DNA of 54,393 nucleotides from an uncultured Prevotella sp. (GCA_900314455.1 OMVI01000058.1:1-54393), one strand, 5' to 3'; shown: positions 6,824 to 18,885, numbered from the stretch's first letter. Translations and numbers: made by a program. The notes: generated from the sequence alone by a model not told the origin.

Positions 6824-9800
6824 TGTCTTAAATTTAGTTGTTCTTATATCAATTATTTCTCATTACTTTCGTGACAATCAAATCGTCATTTCATCCAATC
6901 ATCACATCCTCCGAACTTATACCGGGATGTCTTTGTTGACATTCTTGCTGCCAAATACAGCGTACCAGCACATGAAAGCCATAGCAAGCAAAGGTACAAT
7001 GTATGAAGTCATGTAGCCTGTATGGTCAGCGATGAAATTCTGAACCAATGGCCACAGACCACCGCCAACAACCATCATCATGAAAATACCTGATGCCTGA
7101 GCACTGTACTTACCAAGTCCTTCTGTTGAAAGGTTGAAGATACTTGCCCACATGATTGATGTGCAAAGACCACAAAGGACAAGGAGCAAGGCTGCAATAG
7201 GAACATTGACCATTTCGAAAGCTGAGCCCGTAAATACCGGCATGTTGACGAATGATGATTTGCCAAGTACCATGGCAAGAAGGATAAGTATCATTCCAAT
7301 AAGCGTAGTACCTGTCATAAGTTGCTTACTACTTACTTTATCAGCAATGAAACCTGCAAGGAAACGACCAACAAGCATCAGAAGCCAGTATGTTGCGGCT
7401 ACAGAACCACCAATAGCAGCTGCTGTTGCAGCATTGAGACCGCCACCGGCTGCCGACGTATCAGAAAGATAGAAATTCAATGTTCCAGGTATGCCGACCT
7501 CAACACCTACATAAACGAAGATGGCTACGACACCAAGTTTGAAGTGACGGAATGACCAAGGAGAATGCTCAAATACTGTGTTCTCATCAGTCTTACCCAT
7601 CTCCGGGTCTTTAATAGGAATGAGGCTGAGGATAACGAATGCTGCTGCAAATACGCCCATTGCTATATAAAGCACAAGATTGACATCACTAATAGCGAGT
7701 CCCGGACGTGTAGCGTCGCCGATAAGGGCACCAACGAGCAACGGGGTAAGGGTTCCTGCCAACGAGTTAAGTGTTCCGCCGATAAGGTTCAGCTGGTTAC
7801 CGCGGTTACCGCCACCGCCAAAGCCTCCGCCCATAATACGGCTTCCGCTGACGCCATCTTCCTTTGCAACATTAACAAGGAAGTCGAGCTCATCACAACT
7901 TACCTCATATTCCTTCGACAAGCCTTCGTGAGTCTCATACATCTTCTTGCCGACTGTTTCGTAGTCGCCCTTCTGAAGAGCGTCGCTCACAGCCAAGACT
8001 CTATCTTTCTCTCCGAGTACGAAATGGGCACGAGTGTAATCCTCTGCGCTAATCTCCGGCTTTACAGCTTCAAGTTCTGTCCACGTTGCATCACGAAGAG
8101 TCTCGAACTTCTTGTCGGGGAAATGCTTGCCAAGTGCTGCTACAACATTCTCACAACTCTGACGGCGGTCGTTGTAAGGACTACCTACGAGTTCGTGCTT
8201 AACCTTAGAGTTGACAAGTACGAGCTTATATCCCTGTGGATTGAATGGGAAATACTCGAACTCACGGCTACGGCAATCAAGACGCATCAGTTTGCCTTTC
8301 TGTCCGAAGATACTAGCGAACTGGTCCATGATACCGCAGTTCACACCAACATACTTGTGCTCGGTTGCTTGTCCGGCAAGAACCATATCCCACTTAGAGA
8401 TGCGTCCGTTGGCAAACAGGTCGTTGATTGCGAAAGCAAAACAACTCTCCAAAGCCGCAGATGAACTCATACCGGCACCGTTAGGAACATCGCCAGAGAA
8501 TGCAGCGTTGAAGCCTTTGACATCAACTCCAAGTGCACGCATCTCCTGAACTATACCATAGATATACTTAGCCCAGCTTGTACGCGGTATGTTAGGATCA
8601 TCGACCTTGAACTCAACTTTGTCCTTATAATCAATTGAATAAAGGATGACCGTGTTCAAACCATTTGGTCGTACTTCTGCCATTATGCCTGTATCTACAG
8701 CGCCTGGGAAAACATATCCACCATTATAGTCGGTGTGCTCACCAATAAGGTTTATACGACCCGGCGACCAATATATGTTGCCCGTCTTGCCGTCGAAATG
8801 CTTTATAAAGCGCGATCTTACTCTTTCTATGTCCATTGTCTTAAATTTAGTTGTTCTTATATCAATTATTTCTCATTACTTTCGTGACAATCAAATCGTC
8901 ATTTCATCCAATCATCACATCCTCCGAACTTATACCGGGATGTCTTTGTTGACATTCTTGCTGCCAAATACAGCGTACCAGCACATGAAAGCCATAGCAA
9001 GCAAAGGTACAATGTATGAAGTCATGTAGCCTGTATGGTCAGCGATGAAATTCTGAACCAATGGCCACAGACCACCGCCAACAACCATCATCATGAAAAT
9101 ACCTGATGCCTGAGCACTGTACTTACCAAGTCCTTCTGTTGAAAGGTTGAAGATACTTGCCCACATGATTGATGTGCAAAGACCACAAAGGACAAGGAGC
9201 AAGGCTGCAATAGGAACATTGACCATTTCGAAAGCTGAGCCCGTAAATACCGGCATGTTGACGAATGATGATTTGCCAAGTACCATGGCAAGAAGGATAA
9301 GTATCATTCCAATAAGCGTAGTACCTGTCATAAGTTGCTTACTACTTACTTTATCAGCAATGAAACCTGCAAGGAAACGACCAACAAGCATCAGAAGCCA
9401 GTATGTTGCGGCTACAGAACCACCAATAGCAGCTGCTGTTGCAGCATTGAGACCGCCACCGGCTGCCGACGTATCAGAAAGATAGAAATTCAATGTTCCA
9501 GGTATGCCGACCTCAACACCTACATAAACGAAGATGGCTACGACACCAAGTTTGAAGTGACGGAATGACCAAGGAGAATGCTCAAATACTGTGTTCTCAT
9601 CAGTCTTACCCATCTCCGGGTCTTTAATAGGAATGAGGCTGAGGATAACGAATGCTGCTGCAAATACGCCCATTGCTATATAAAGCACAAGATTGACATC
9701 ACTAATAGCGAGTCCCGGACGTGTAGCGTCGCCGATAAGGGCACCAACGAGCAACGGGGTAAGGGTTCCTGCCAACGAGTTAAGTGTTCCGCCGATAAGG

Positions 9801-9834
9801 TTCAGCTGGTTACCGCGGTTACCGCCACCGCCAA
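5801..9834. repeat. 2013-bp direct tandem duplication inside the galactose operon
   Basis: The unit 5801-7813 is repeated as 7814-9826. The octamer ACCGCCAA occurs at 5801, 7814 and 9827, always 2013 bp apart, marking the junction and both source sites. The original adjacency was the transporter gene followed by galK; the duplication joins the transporter at codon about 140 to galK at codon about 339. Comparing translations of both strands across the units I found no difference, so the event is recent or is an assembly artefact. Because 2013 is a multiple of 3 and the junction sits in glycine codons of both genes, the novel joint is an open in-frame fusion. Intact copies of both parent genes remain at the two ends. 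Confidence 0.95.
6917..8836 (-). CDS. Hybrid ORF: galactokinase residues 1-339 fused to transporter residues 140-439
   Basis: This 639-aa frame is a product of the tandem duplication. Its first 339 residues equal galactokinase up to MGGGF in the third GHMP motif, and the remaining 300 equal the sugar transporter from GGNRGNQLN onward. The galactokinase part lacks its last about 45 residues, including the strand after GGGFGG, and the transporter part lacks its first four or so membrane helices. Either half is therefore likely to be unstable or inactive, though the kinase half keeps its sugar and ATP motifs. It sits in the operon between the intact transporter gene (93 bp upstream) and intact galK (93 bp downstream) with copies of the same intergenic sequence. 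Confidence 0.8.
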   Translation of the reverse strand: MDIERVRSRFIKHFDGKTGNIYWSPGRINLIGEHTDYNGGYVFPGAVDTGIMAEVRPNGLNTVILYSIDYKDKVEFKVDDPNIPRTSWAKYIYGIVQEMRALGVDVKGFNAAFSGDVPNGAGMSSSAALESCFAFAINDLFANGRISKWDMVLAGQATEHKYVGVNCGIMDQFASIFGQKGKLMRLDCRSREFEYFPFNPQGYKLVLVNSKVKHELVGSPYNDRRQSCENVVAALGKHFPDKKFETLRDATWTELEAVKPEISAEDYTRAHFVLGEKDRVLAVSDALQKGDYETVGKKMYETHEGLSKEYEVSCDELDFLVNVAKEDGVSGSRIMGGGFGGGGNRGNQLNLIGGTLNSLAGTLTPLLVGALIGDATRPGLAISDVNLVLYIAMGVFAAAFVILSLIPIKDPEMGKTDENTVFEHSPWSFRHFKLGVVAIFVYVGVEVGIPGTLNFYLSDTSAAGGGLNAATAAAIGGSVAATYWLLMLVGRFLAGFIADKVSSKQLMTGTTLIGMILILLAMVLGKSSFVNMPVFTGSAFEMVNVPIAALLLVLCGLCTSIMWASIFNLSTEGLGKYSAQASGIFMMMVVGGGLWPLVQNFIADHTGYMTSYIVPLLAMAFMCWYAVFGSKNVNKDIPV

Positions 9835-10249
9835 GAAGGTTAAGCATCGGGTTGACAACTGTATTCAATGTGCAAACAGAGAAACCTGCGATGAATGCTC
9901 CAAGCAGGTATACGATAAAGCCTGTTACCTTGGCATCAGCGCCGAAAGTACCAGAAAGGAATTGTACGAGTACACCTACAAAGCCGACGCCAATTCCGAA
10001 GAGAGCCGTTTTCTTGTATCCAATCTTTGTAAGCATCTTTCCGGCAGGTATTCCCATGAACAGATAAGCAAGGAAGTTCATGGCGTTACCAAGCATTCCC
10101 ACCGTGTTGGCGCTATCACCGGTAAATGTATTCTTCCAAATAACACCAATAGGAGCAGCCAAATTGGTGACAAAAGAAATCATTGCATAGAGGAACATCA
10201 TTGTTATAATGGCAATGATGCTACCATTTTGTTTTGTTGCGTTTCCCAT
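8930..10249 (-). CDS. gluP: Glucose/galactose MFS transporter (FucP/GluP type), complete copy
   Basis: The 439-aa inner-membrane protein has about 12 predicted helices. It has the family's fold and the segment TVVNPMLNLLGGGGNRGNQ (130-148), typical of the FHS subfamily that imports glucose, galactose or fucose by proton symport. In this operon galactose is the likely substrate: galM lies upstream and galK downstream. The C-terminal 300 codons are duplicated in the hybrid ORF. The galM-transporter gap holds a hairpin that may reduce read-through. Substrate is inferred from neighbours. Confidence 0.9.
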   Translation of the reverse strand: MGNATKQNGSIIAIITMMFLYAMISFVTNLAAPIGVIWKNTFTGDSANTVGMLGNAMNFLAYLFMGIPAGKMLTKIGYKKTALFGIGVGFVGVLVQFLSGTFGADAKVTGFIVYLLGAFIAGFSVCTLNTVVNPMLNLLGGGGNRGNQLNLIGGTLNSLAGTLTPLLVGALIGDATRPGLAISDVNLVLYIAMGVFAAAFVILSLIPIKDPEMGKTDENTVFEHSPWSFRHFKLGVVAIFVYVGVEVGIPGTLNFYLSDTSAAGGGLNAATAAAIGGSVAATYWLLMLVGRFLAGFIADKVSSKQLMTGTTLIGMILILLAMVLGKSSFVNMPVFTGSAFEMVNVPIAALLLVLCGLCTSIMWASIFNLSTEGLGKYSAQASGIFMMMVVGGGLWPLVQNFIADHTGYMTSYIVPLLAMAFMCWYAVFGSKNVNKDIPV

Positions 10250-10281
10250 ATTACGAAAATAAATAGTTGATACCGTGTTGT

Positions 10282-10328
10282 AAAAATATCCACAATCGGG
10301 CTAATGCAACTTAGCTCAATTGTGGATA
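10282..10328 (-). terminator. Terminator-like hairpin between galM and the transporter
   Basis: TATCCACAAT (10287-10296) and ATTGTGGATA (10319-10328) are perfect 10-bp arms with a 22-nt loop. In minus sense the stem is followed by TTTTTA. It lies inside the operon and could be an attenuator or mRNA-stability element that lowers downstream expression relative to galM. Confidence 0.5.
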
Positions 10329-10345
10329 AAGAATTAAAATCTCTC

Positions 10346-11434
10346 TTATTCTACTCCGAACTTGTAAATTGTACGCTGCTCGTAAACCTGTCCTGGGTTA
10401 AGTTCTACAGACGGGAAATACGGGTGGTTTGGCGTATCGGGGAAGTGTTGTGCCTCAAGGCAGATAGCGCTGCGCTTTGGATATGTTGTTCCCTTGTAGC
10501 CCTTAAGTCCGAACTCGAAATTGCCAGTATAAAGTTGCAGGCCCGGCTCGGTGGTATAAACCTCCATCGTACGGCCGCTTACCGGCTCATGAAGTTTTGC
10601 TGCAAAGGTCAGTTCGCCTTCCTCGTGCTTATTGAGAACATAGCAGTGGTCATAGCCTGAGCCATTCTTTAGCTGTTCGTTATCATCTTCTATGCGCTCA
10701 CCAATTGTGTGAGGAGTGCGGAAATCGAATGGTGTTCCCTCAACCTTTAGTATTTCTCCGGTTGGTATACTTGTATTGTCGATTGGCAAGAAGAAGTCTG
10801 CATTAAGCTGGCATTCAACATTCAGGACATCCGGCGTTGGGTCTGCATCGCCTGCAAGTGAGAAGAAGCCATGATGAGTAAGGTTGATTATGGTCTTCTT
10901 ATTAGATGTAGCACGATACTTTATGATAAGCTCGTTATCGTCGGTCCATGAATAACCTACCCATACTTCTACTTCGCCTGAATAGCCTTCATCACCATAA
11001 GGACTTGTATGCTTAAGCACGACAGCGTGGTCGTTAACCTGTGTAGCATCCCAAACCTTAACGTTGAAACCGGCCTTTCCGCCATGCAGATGGTTAGGAC
11101 CGTCGTTGGTAGCAAGCTGATATTGCTTGCCGTGGAGCTGGAACTTTCCCTTAGCAATACGGTTGCCAAAGCGGCCGATTAACCGTGACAGATAAGGTTC
11201 CTTTGAGTTTATAACATCCTGGATATTGTCGTGACCTTGTATGACGTTGGCATAGTTCCCATTCTTATCAGGAACCATGATGGCTACGATGGCACCTCCA
11301 TAGTTGGTGAATGCCACTTCGTTGCCAGCAGCGTTGCGGAGAACGAACAAGTCTGTATTCTTTCCGTTGATAGTGGTCTGGAAATCTTCCCTTCTCAGAC
11401 CACACTTGAATTGTGTTTCTGCAGTGTTTGCCAT
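10346..11434 (-). CDS. galM: Aldose 1-epimerase (galactose mutarotase)
   Basis: The 362-aa protein interconverts the alpha and beta anomers of galactose, supplying alpha-galactose to galactokinase. Motifs visible: NRIAKGKF (91-98), NHLHGG with a His near 117, NLTHHGFF (184-191) with the catalytic His, and LEAQHFPD with catalytic Glu327. Length is normal and no signal peptide is seen, so it is cytoplasmic. It is the first gene of the galM-transporter-galK operon and is preceded by a promoter with an overlapping palindrome. Confidence 0.95.
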   Translation of the reverse strand: MANTAETQFKCGLRREDFQTTINGKNTDLFVLRNAAGNEVAFTNYGGAIVAIMVPDKNGNYANVIQGHDNIQDVINSKEPYLSRLIGRFGNRIAKGKFQLHGKQYQLATNDGPNHLHGGKAGFNVKVWDATQVNDHAVVLKHTSPYGDEGYSGEVEVWVGYSWTDDNELIIKYRATSNKKTIINLTHHGFFSLAGDADPTPDVLNVECQLNADFFLPIDNTSIPTGEILKVEGTPFDFRTPHTIGERIEDDNEQLKNGSGYDHCYVLNKHEEGELTFAAKLHEPVSGRTMEVYTTEPGLQLYTGNFEFGLKGYKGTTYPKRSAICLEAQHFPDTPNHPYFPSVELNPGQVYEQRTIYKFGVE

Positions 11435-11467
11435 AATCGCAGTTTTTAGTTTGATTTTAATTATCAG

Positions 11468-11510
11468 TTACTTTGTTGCAAAGTAAATAAAAATAAACGA
11501 CACCTCCAAA
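11468..11510 (-). promoter_or_regulatory. Promoter and possible operator of the galactose operon
   Basis: On the minus strand TTTG (11507-11510), a 21-nt spacer and TACTTTG (11479-11485) resemble a Bacteroidetes promoter. TTACTTTG-ttg-CAAAGTAA (11468-11486) is a perfect 8-bp palindrome over the -7 box, where a regulator could bind. No regulator gene is adjacent. Confidence 0.55.
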
Positions 11511-11576
11511 CTTAAAAGGGAAAAAGACAAAAACTGTATGTTAAAAACAATTAATCAACAAAGACATGCTCTTAAG

Positions 11577-11615
11577 ATAAAACCTGCAACAGCTTTATTG
11601 CAAAGCTGAAAGCAG
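11577..11615 (-). terminator. Terminator overlapping the end of folC
   Basis: In minus sense CCTGC..CAGCTTT pairs with AAAGCTG..GCAGG and is followed by TTTTATCTT. The folC stop codon lies in the hairpin, so the coding end and the terminator overlap. Confidence 0.65.
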
Positions 11616-12881
11616 GTCTGCGACTACGTAGCTCGAGCCACCAACAAAGACAAAATCATCGTCGCTACTGTCAGCAAGAGCCGCTTTATAAGCCTCAGAT
11701 ACAGAAGCGTAACTATTGCCCTTAAGTCCGTGACTTGCAGCAATCTCAGCGACTTGCTCTACTGGTAAGGCACGTTTGTTTGACGGTTGCGTCCAATAGA
11801 AAACTGCATCAGTTGGCATTAATCCCAACACTGTGTCCACGTCTTTGTCATCTACCATCCCGAAGACGATACGTCTTGTCTGACATTGCAGGTGAGCTAT
11901 CTGCGGAGCAAGGTATTGCCATCCGCCAACATTATGACCTGTATCGCAAACAACAGTTGGCTTTTCGCTTATCTTTTGCCAGCGTCCCATTAATCCGGTT
12001 GACTCGCATACATTGGCAAAACCACGAGTTATGCTGTCTGTATCGCGAATGACATTAGTATTGACAAGTTCCATGCATGCCGTCAACACTGTATTCGCAT
12101 TTTTATCCTGATAGTCGCCACCAAGTTCATAGTGTATATCGCCGAAGAAGCGAGTTTTGTAATCACGTCCTCCTTCAGCGTTAGCCTTAGATGAGATTAA
12201 GAGCGGACGGTCCTGTGCAAAGACAATAGTCGAACGTGTTGTCTCAGCCTTGGACTCGAAAACAGGACGAGTTTCAGGCAAGTCTTCGCCAATCACGACC
12301 GGCACACCGTCCTTTATTATTCCTGCTTTCTCACCCGCTATCTTTTGAAGTGTGTTCCCAAGAAATTGCGTATGGTCGAAACTTATATTTGTGATAATAG
12401 ACAGTAGCGGAGTAATGATATTGGTACAATCGAGTCTACCTCCAAGTCCAACTTCTACAACAGCGATATCAACCTTCTCGTCAGCGAAATACTTGAAAGC
12501 GAGAGCCGTTGTCAGCTCGAAGAAGGAAGGATGTAAAGGTTCGAAAAAGTCTTTATTGTCCTTTACGAAATCAACAACGTACTGCTTCGGAATCATCTCT
12601 CCGTTAATGCGGATGCGCTCACGAAAGTCTACAAGATGCGGACTCGTATAAAGTCCCACCTTATATCCGTCAGCCTGTAGGATTGAAGCCAAAGTATGGG
12701 AACAAGAGCCCTTGCCATTGGTTCCGGCTACATGTATAGACAGAAAATGATTATGTGGATGACCAAAATGCTCATCAAGGGCAAGTGTATTTGAAAGTCC
12801 TTCCTTGTAAGCTGCACCTCCGACATGCTCAAAGACCGGTGTGCTATTATATAAATATTGTACTGTCTGCTCGAAATCCAT
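11595..12881 (-). CDS. folC: Bifunctional folylpolyglutamate / dihydrofolate synthase
   Basis: The 428-aa Mur-ligase-like enzyme adds glutamate to dihydropteroate and tetrahydrofolates. The ATP-binding loop HVAGTNGKGSCSHTLA is at about 50-65, the Mur-ligase GLGGRLDCTNI at about 145-155, and the SFDHTQFLGNTLQKIAGEKA segment (about 168-187) is typical. The C-terminal VCDTGHNVGGWQYLAP is the family's 'DGAHN' equivalent, here DTGHN. Length is normal. It stands between dnaJ and the galactose operon with terminators on both sides, so it is probably transcribed on its own. Confidence 0.92.
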   Translation of the reverse strand: MDFEQTVQYLYNSTPVFEHVGGAAYKEGLSNTLALDEHFGHPHNHFLSIHVAGTNGKGSCSHTLASILQADGYKVGLYTSPHLVDFRERIRINGEMIPKQYVVDFVKDNKDFFEPLHPSFFELTTALAFKYFADEKVDIAVVEVGLGGRLDCTNIITPLLSIITNISFDHTQFLGNTLQKIAGEKAGIIKDGVPVVIGEDLPETRPVFESKAETTRSTIVFAQDRPLLISSKANAEGGRDYKTRFFGDIHYELGGDYQDKNANTVLTACMELVNTNVIRDTDSITRGFANVCESTGLMGRWQKISEKPTVVCDTGHNVGGWQYLAPQIAHLQCQTRRIVFGMVDDKDVDTVLGLMPTDAVFYWTQPSNKRALPVEQVAEIAASHGLKGNSYASVSEAYKAALADSSDDDFVFVGGSSYVVADLLSALQ

Positions 12882-12902
12882 AATTATGATAGCTCTTAAA
12901 TA

Positions 12903-12928
12903 ATAAAAGCCGCTAACAAAGTAGCGGC
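12903..12928 (-). terminator. Terminator of dnaJ
   Basis: GCCGCTA (12909-12915) pairs with TAGCGGC (12922-12928); the minus strand continues TTTTATTATTT. It lies 18 bp past the dnaJ stop. Confidence 0.75.
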
Positions 12929-12945
12929 ATTATGTAATCAGTCGT

Positions 12946-14106
12946 TTAACTGAAAAGATTCTTAAACTTTTGGAATATTGTTTCCTTTGTCACATTGTCA
13001 CCTTTGAAGTTATCACTATCCTTAAAGCTCTCTATAGCTTTCTTCTCTTCACGTGACAGAGTCTTAGGAATGTAAACACTTATTTGAACAATCAGGTCAC
13101 CAGTTCCATAGCCGTAACCCTTAACAGCCGGCAAACCTTTACCACGCAATCTAAGTGTCTTGCCTGGTTGAGTGCCCGGCTCTATCTTTATTCTTATCGA
13201 CTTGCCATCGAGTGTCGGTATATCAACTTGTCCTCCAAGTGCTGCTGTCGGGAAGTCGAGAAGGAGATTATAAATAAGGTCCTGCTTATCACGAACGAAA
13301 GTGTCGGAACTTTCAACTTCAATATATACCTTTATATCACCGTTGATTCCATTGTGGCGACCTGCATTCCCCTTGCCAGGAACATTAAGGACCATTCCGT
13401 CCTCAACACCTGCCGGAATATTTATCTCAACGACCTCATCACCTTTCACAATACCAGAGCCGTCGCAATGTGGACACTTGTTCTTTATCACAGTACCTTC
13501 ACCGCCACAGACATGACAAGTTGTCTGGGTCTGTACCATGCCGAATATGCTCTGCTGAGTACGGATTTCCATACCTGTTCCATGGCAATTAGGACACGTT
13601 TCTACGCCTGAGCCGTTTGCAGCACCGGTACCGTGACAGTCTGGGCAAGCAACATCTTTGCGCACCTTGAACTTCTTTGTCACTCCTGTTGCAACCTCTT
13701 GCAGAGTCAGTTTCACCTTAAGGCGCAGGTCTGAACCACGATAACGACGCGTTTGCGAACGTGAGCCACCGCCACCGAAGCCTCCAAAGCCAGAATGTCC
13801 GCCGAAGACATCGCCGAACATAGAGAATATATCGTCCATAGAGAAGCCTCCAGCACCAAACGGACTTCCACCAAATCCGCCACCAGGAGCATTGAAACCG
13901 AATTGGTCATACTGCTGACGCTTCTGCGGATCGTGCAATACATCGTATGCCTCGGCAGCCTCCTTGAACTTTTCCTCAGCTTCCTTGTCGCCTGGATTAC
14001 GGTCTGGATGGTATTTTATAGCGAGCTTTCGATATGCTTTCTTTATCTCAGCTTCTGATGCGTCCTTGCTGACGCCGAGCACTTCGTAATAATCTCTCTT
14101 TGCCAT
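12946..14106 (-). CDS. dnaJ: Chaperone DnaJ (Hsp40)
   Basis: The 386-aa co-chaperone stimulates DnaK ATPase. It has a J domain (1-70) with HPD at 33-35, a Gly/Phe-rich linker (about 72-120), and four zinc-binding CxxCxGxG repeats ([32 protein letters not shown]), so it is a type I protein. The C-terminal substrate-binding domains follow. It is 76 bp downstream of grpE on the same strand, separated by a hairpin. dnaK is not in the window. Confidence 0.97.
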   Translation of the reverse strand: MAKRDYYEVLGVSKDASEAEIKKAYRKLAIKYHPDRNPGDKEAEEKFKEAAEAYDVLHDPQKRQQYDQFGFNAPGGGFGGSPFGAGGFSMDDIFSMFGDVFGGHSGFGGFGGGGSRSQTRRYRGSDLRLKVKLTLQEVATGVTKKFKVRKDVACPDCHGTGAANGSGVETCPNCHGTGMEIRTQQSIFGMVQTQTTCHVCGGEGTVIKNKCPHCDGSGIVKGDEVVEINIPAGVEDGMVLNVPGKGNAGRHNGINGDIKVYIEVESSDTFVRDKQDLIYNLLLDFPTAALGGQVDIPTLDGKSIRIKIEPGTQPGKTLRLRGKGLPAVKGYGYGTGDLIVQISVYIPKTLSREEKKAIESFKDSDNFKGDNVTKETIFQKFKNLFS

Positions 14107-14134
14107 TTTTCGTGATGAGATGATGAATAAAAGA

Positions 14135-14153
14135 GCCTCTGCTATGCAGAGGC
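14135..14153 (-). terminator. Hairpin between grpE and dnaJ
   Basis: GCCTCTGC-TAT-GCAGAGGC is a perfect 8-bp stem. On the minus strand it is followed by TCTTTTATTC. It could partly terminate grpE transcripts or set the relative level of dnaJ. Confidence 0.5.
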
Positions 14154-14182
14154 ATTCCTAATAAATGTGGGGACGGAACTAA

Positions 14183-14779
14183 TTACTGTCCGACAGCTAC
14201 TTTAGCATGGCGGATAACCTTGTCATTGAGGGTATATCCAGCCTGAACACAGTCGATGACTTTACCTTTCTTTTCATCGGCAACACCAGGAACCATTGCT
14301 ATTGCTTCCATGTTGTCCGTGGTAAAGTCTTTGCCGTCGGTATCTATTTTCTTAACTCCAAGACTTTCGAGTGCCTTAACGAACTTCTTGTATATAAGCT
14401 CAAATCCCTCGTGTATAGCCTTCGGGTCTTCGTTCTTATCAGCAATGGCACGCTCAAAGTCATCTAGGATTGGGAGAATTGCCGTTATTGTTTTCTCAGA
14501 ACCATTCAATATCAGGTCTGCTTTCTCCTTTAATGTACGCTTCTTGTAGTTGTCGAATTCTGCGACTTGACGAAGATAACGGTCCTTGAGCTCAGCAACT
14601 TGCTCCTGAAGTTTTTCCTCGGCAGTTGACTCTTTGTTTTCCTCGGCCTTATCGATGGCCTTTTCACCTTCTTCTACCTTATTATCGGATTCCTTCTCTT
14701 CAGAATTCTCTTGCTTCTTTTGTTCCTTCTCCGAATCGTCTCCTTCAACTTTTATTTTTTTCTCTTCGTTCTTATCCAT
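14183..14779 (-). CDS. grpE: Nucleotide exchange factor GrpE
   Basis: The 198-aa protein releases ADP from DnaK. The N-terminal about 65 residues are highly charged (Lys/Glu), a long coiled coil follows (about 55-100, with LKDRYLRQVAEFDNYKKRT at the family's conserved position), and the C-terminal beta domain ends RHAKVAVGQ. The conserved VQAGYTLNDKVIRHAKV motif is complete. It is the upstream member of the grpE-dnaJ pair. No CIRCE element is recognised upstream. Confidence 0.95.
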   Translation of the reverse strand: MDKNEEKKIKVEGDDSEKEQKKQENSEEKESDNKVEEGEKAIDKAEENKESTAEEKLQEQVAELKDRYLRQVAEFDNYKKRTLKEKADLILNGSEKTITAILPILDDFERAIADKNEDPKAIHEGFELIYKKFVKALESLGVKKIDTDGKDFTTDNMEAIAMVPGVADEKKGKVIDCVQAGYTLNDKVIRHAKVAVGQ

Positions 14780-14855
14780 TATTATAGTACTGTTTTAATT
14801 CAAAGTTTAACTGACAAAATTGTCATCATACTGATGTATGCAAAAAATATGCCAA

Positions 14856-17829
<2,974 letters not shown>

Positions 17830-17880
17830 AAAATCCTTTTATTATCCTAATACAAATACCTTTGGCTAATTGAGCAATCC

Positions 17881-18885
17881 CTACTTCTTATCCTCGTTAA
17901 TAAGTGAAGCGGCATAGCTGTCAACAATACCAAGCAGATGACCGGTCTTGTCTGTAACAAGCACGGAGTGTATCTTATTCTTGTGCATGATACGCTGTAT
18001 CTCCGTAATCTTCGTCTTCGGAGAAACCATCTTCGGCGTCCGCGTCATGATATCACTTACAGTATGGTCGAAGAACTTAGCCTGCCAACGCTCCATGGCA
18101 CGACGGATATCACCGTCGGTGATAAGTCCGATTACCTTGTTGTCGGCATCTACGCTTACGCCCATTCCAAGTTTACCCTTTGAGACATGGATGATGGCAT
18201 CGCCTAGTTTCATATCCTCCGGTATAACAGGCATATCCTCTGAGCGCATTACGTCTTGTGCGGTAGTCAGCAGACGGCGTCCCAACTCGCCACCCGGGTG
18301 GAACTGAGCGAAGTCACGCGGCTTGAAGTCGCGTACTTCCATAAGGGCTATTGCCAAGGCATCACCCATTACGAGCGCAGCGGTTGTACTGCTGGTCGGC
18401 GCAAGGTTCAAAGGGCAAGCCTCCTTCTCGACCCATACTTTGATATGAACGGTAGAATACTTGGCTAACAACGAGTTAGGATTACCTGTCATACCAATGA
18501 TTGGAATGTTCATGTGCAGCACCATCGGGATGAAACGAAGCAATTCGTCGGTTTGTCCACTGTTGCTCAGAGCCAGCACGATATCGTCGGATGTCATAAC
18601 GCCGAGGTCACCGTGGTAGACATCAAGCGGATTGATGAAGAACGCCGGTGTACCAGTGGATGCAAGGGTAGCCGCTATCTTAGCACCGATATTGCCGCTC
18701 TTGCCGACACCTGTCACAATGACCTTGCCCTTGCAATTGACAATCATTCTGACGGCTTTGTCGAAGTTCTCATCGAGTTGTGGAATGAGGTCGAGAGTTG
18801 CCTTAGCCTCATCGCGTATACATTGTATGGCATACTGACGGACGTTCTTTAAACGCTCTTCTGCCGTTGCCTTGTCTTTTGTCAT
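17881..18885 (-). CDS. kdsD: D-arabinose 5-phosphate isomerase
   Basis: The 334-aa enzyme converts ribulose 5-phosphate to arabinose 5-phosphate for Kdo synthesis. It has a SIS sugar-isomerase domain with GVGKSGNIGAK at about 60-70 and SSTTAALVMGDALA (about 167-180), followed by two CBS domains (about 210-330). Its ATG overlaps the kdsA stop codon (ATGA at 18882-18885), so the two Kdo genes are translationally coupled. The match to KpsF/GutQ/KdsD is strong, and pairing with kdsA favours the Kdo pathway. Confidence 0.95.
   Translation of the reverse strand: MTKDKATAEERLKNVRQYAIQCIRDEAKATLDLIPQLDENFDKAVRMIVNCKGKVIVTGVGKSGNIGAKIAATLASTGTPAFFINPLDVYHGDLGVMTSDDIVLALSNSGQTDELLRFIPMVLHMNIPIIGMTGNPNSLLAKYSTVHIKVWVEKEACPLNLAPTSSTTAALVMGDALAIALMEVRDFKPRDFAQFHPGGELGRRLLTTAQDVMRSEDMPVIPEDMKLGDAIIHVSKGKLGMGVSVDADNKVIGLITDGDIRRAMERWQAKFFDHTVSDIMTRTPKMVSPKTKITEIQRIMHKNKIHSVLVTDKTGHLLGIVDSYAASLINEDKK

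Noticed and set aside
7565-8464. A 299-codon plus-strand frame across the duplicated region
   Set aside because: It is antisense to the transporter-galactokinase hybrid; its length comes from the duplication joint. Cys-rich, low-complexity translation is typical of a shadow frame.
6917-8836. A purposeful galactokinase-transporter fusion protein
   Set aside because: Exact repeat boundaries, microhomology and intact parents show it arose as a duplication joint; each half is missing essential parts.
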